From Patescibacteria group bacterium (GTDB taxonomy: Bacteria > Patescibacteriota > Minisyncoccia > Phycocordibacterales > UBA918), in the NCBI GenBank assembly GCA_019750255.1, contig JAIEOU010000002.1, forward strand, positions 1 to 49,659: DNA of 49,659 nucleotides. Direction: 5' to 3'. The notes beneath the pieces are model-generated. The model did no database searches. It saw only the letters and a program-made list of their open reading frames with translations, and was not told the DNA's origin. Each line of letters opens with the position of its first letter. Position 1 is the first letter of the stretch. Position numbers and translations under genes: made by a program. Shown piece after piece: positions 49,267 to 49,659 of this stretch.

Positions 49267-49659
49267 ATGATTCGCTCTTTCCAGACCAAGGGTCTCCTGG
49301 CCCTCTCCGCCCTCGCCCTCACCGCCGCCGTCGGCCTCGCCAATCCGGCCTCCGCCACCTGCGTCGGCGGGAGCATGTGCGGGAACAACGGCCAGATGAC
49401 CCGGACGATCGAGGTCGAGACCGGTGGCTGGGCCAATCGCGACGGCGGCAACTTCCAGGGCGCCGCCGCCGCCGGCAATCACACGCGCACGCGTTCGTGG
49501 GGTTCGCAGGAAGGCGTGACCGGCTCGCTCTCCGGCGCCGCCCTCGGTACGGCCACCAACGGCTGCCCCGGCAACGTCTGCGGCTCGACCGTCGGCCTCA
49601 TGGGCTCGGCGGCCGGTGCGATGCAGACCGAGATGGGTGGCTCCTCGGCGATGGCTCGC
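49267..49659 (+). CDS. Exported glycine-rich protein with cysteine pairs (partial)
   Basis: At least 131 residues; the frame is open at the window end. Signal peptide IRSFQTKGLLALSALALTAA, then GLANPASA before TCVGG. Paralog of the protein at 45377: same NPASA cleavage region and a matching CPGNVC cysteine pair. Very GC-rich, with almost exclusively C/G-ending codons, unlike most of the window. Confidence 0.75.
   Translation, partial: MIRSFQTKGLLALSALALTAAVGLANPASATCVGGSMCGNNGQMTRTIEVETGGWANRDGGNFQGAAAAGNHTRTRSWGSQEGVTGSLSGAALGTATNGCPGNVCGSTVGLMGSAAGAMQTEMGGSSAMAR

Overview
The window looks like a Candidatus Patescibacteria (CPR, probably Parcubacteria-like) chromosome segment. The evidence is a compact housekeeping set (EF-P, RecA, FtsK, L10/L12, RodA, SecD/SecF, FolD, UMP kinase), type IV pilins, a large acidic S-layer-like protein with a peptidoglycan-binding domain, many short hydrophobic proteins of unknown function, and a 23S rRNA gene interrupted by introns. 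The lineage is inferred from gene content only; no phylogeny could be run. Many genes have a TATACT-like -10 box only 6-9 nt before ATG, which suggests widespread leaderless transcription.

Layout. 0-7.1 kb: small membrane proteins, efp, an ECF sigma factor, recA, ftsK and a winged-helix regulator with an inverted-repeat operator. 7.1-10.1 kb: a gene-poor regulatory stretch, then the S-layer-like gene. 10.1-11.6 kb: a REP-associated transposase (RAYT) and a BrnT/BrnA-like toxin-antitoxin pair, bracketed by REP-like hairpins. 11.7-16.4 kb: a secreted lipase-like hydrolase and membrane or secreted unknowns. 16.4-18.8 kb: a nested tRNA-Pro locus, a phosphatidyltransferase, the L10 leader and rplJ-rplL. 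18.8-22.2 kb: regulators and membrane proteins. 22.3-27.1 kb: a 23S-tRNA-5S rRNA operon without a nearby 16S gene; the 23S carries two ORF-less group I-type introns at E. coli sites 1931 and 2593. 27.4-34.3 kb: a VWA protein, RodA, and a duplicated cassette of small TM protein, pilin and glycosyltransferase. 34.5-42.3 kb: sugar transferase, epimerase, folD, secD, secF, a P-loop kinase, a DUF805 protein and pyrH. 42.6-49.7 kb: small Shine-Dalgarno-led genes with their own promoters and terminators, a septation protein, a set of exported small proteins and an L,D-transpeptidase.

The most unusual signal is repeated at five loci. Beside an intact gene lies a second, orphan copy of that gene's end, separated from it by palindromes or an array of stem-loops. 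The cases are rplL (3' end), 5S rRNA (3' end), tRNA-Pro (5' halves and a 3' half, nested), a P-loop kinase (5' end) and a glycosyltransferase (5' end). In the protein genes the two copies encode nearly the same residues with almost every codon changed at the third position. Two of the hairpin arrays share a three-hairpin module whose stems differ by compensatory changes. This resembles short mobile or recombining elements that enter gene ends and supply a replacement, recoded end; the mechanism is inference.
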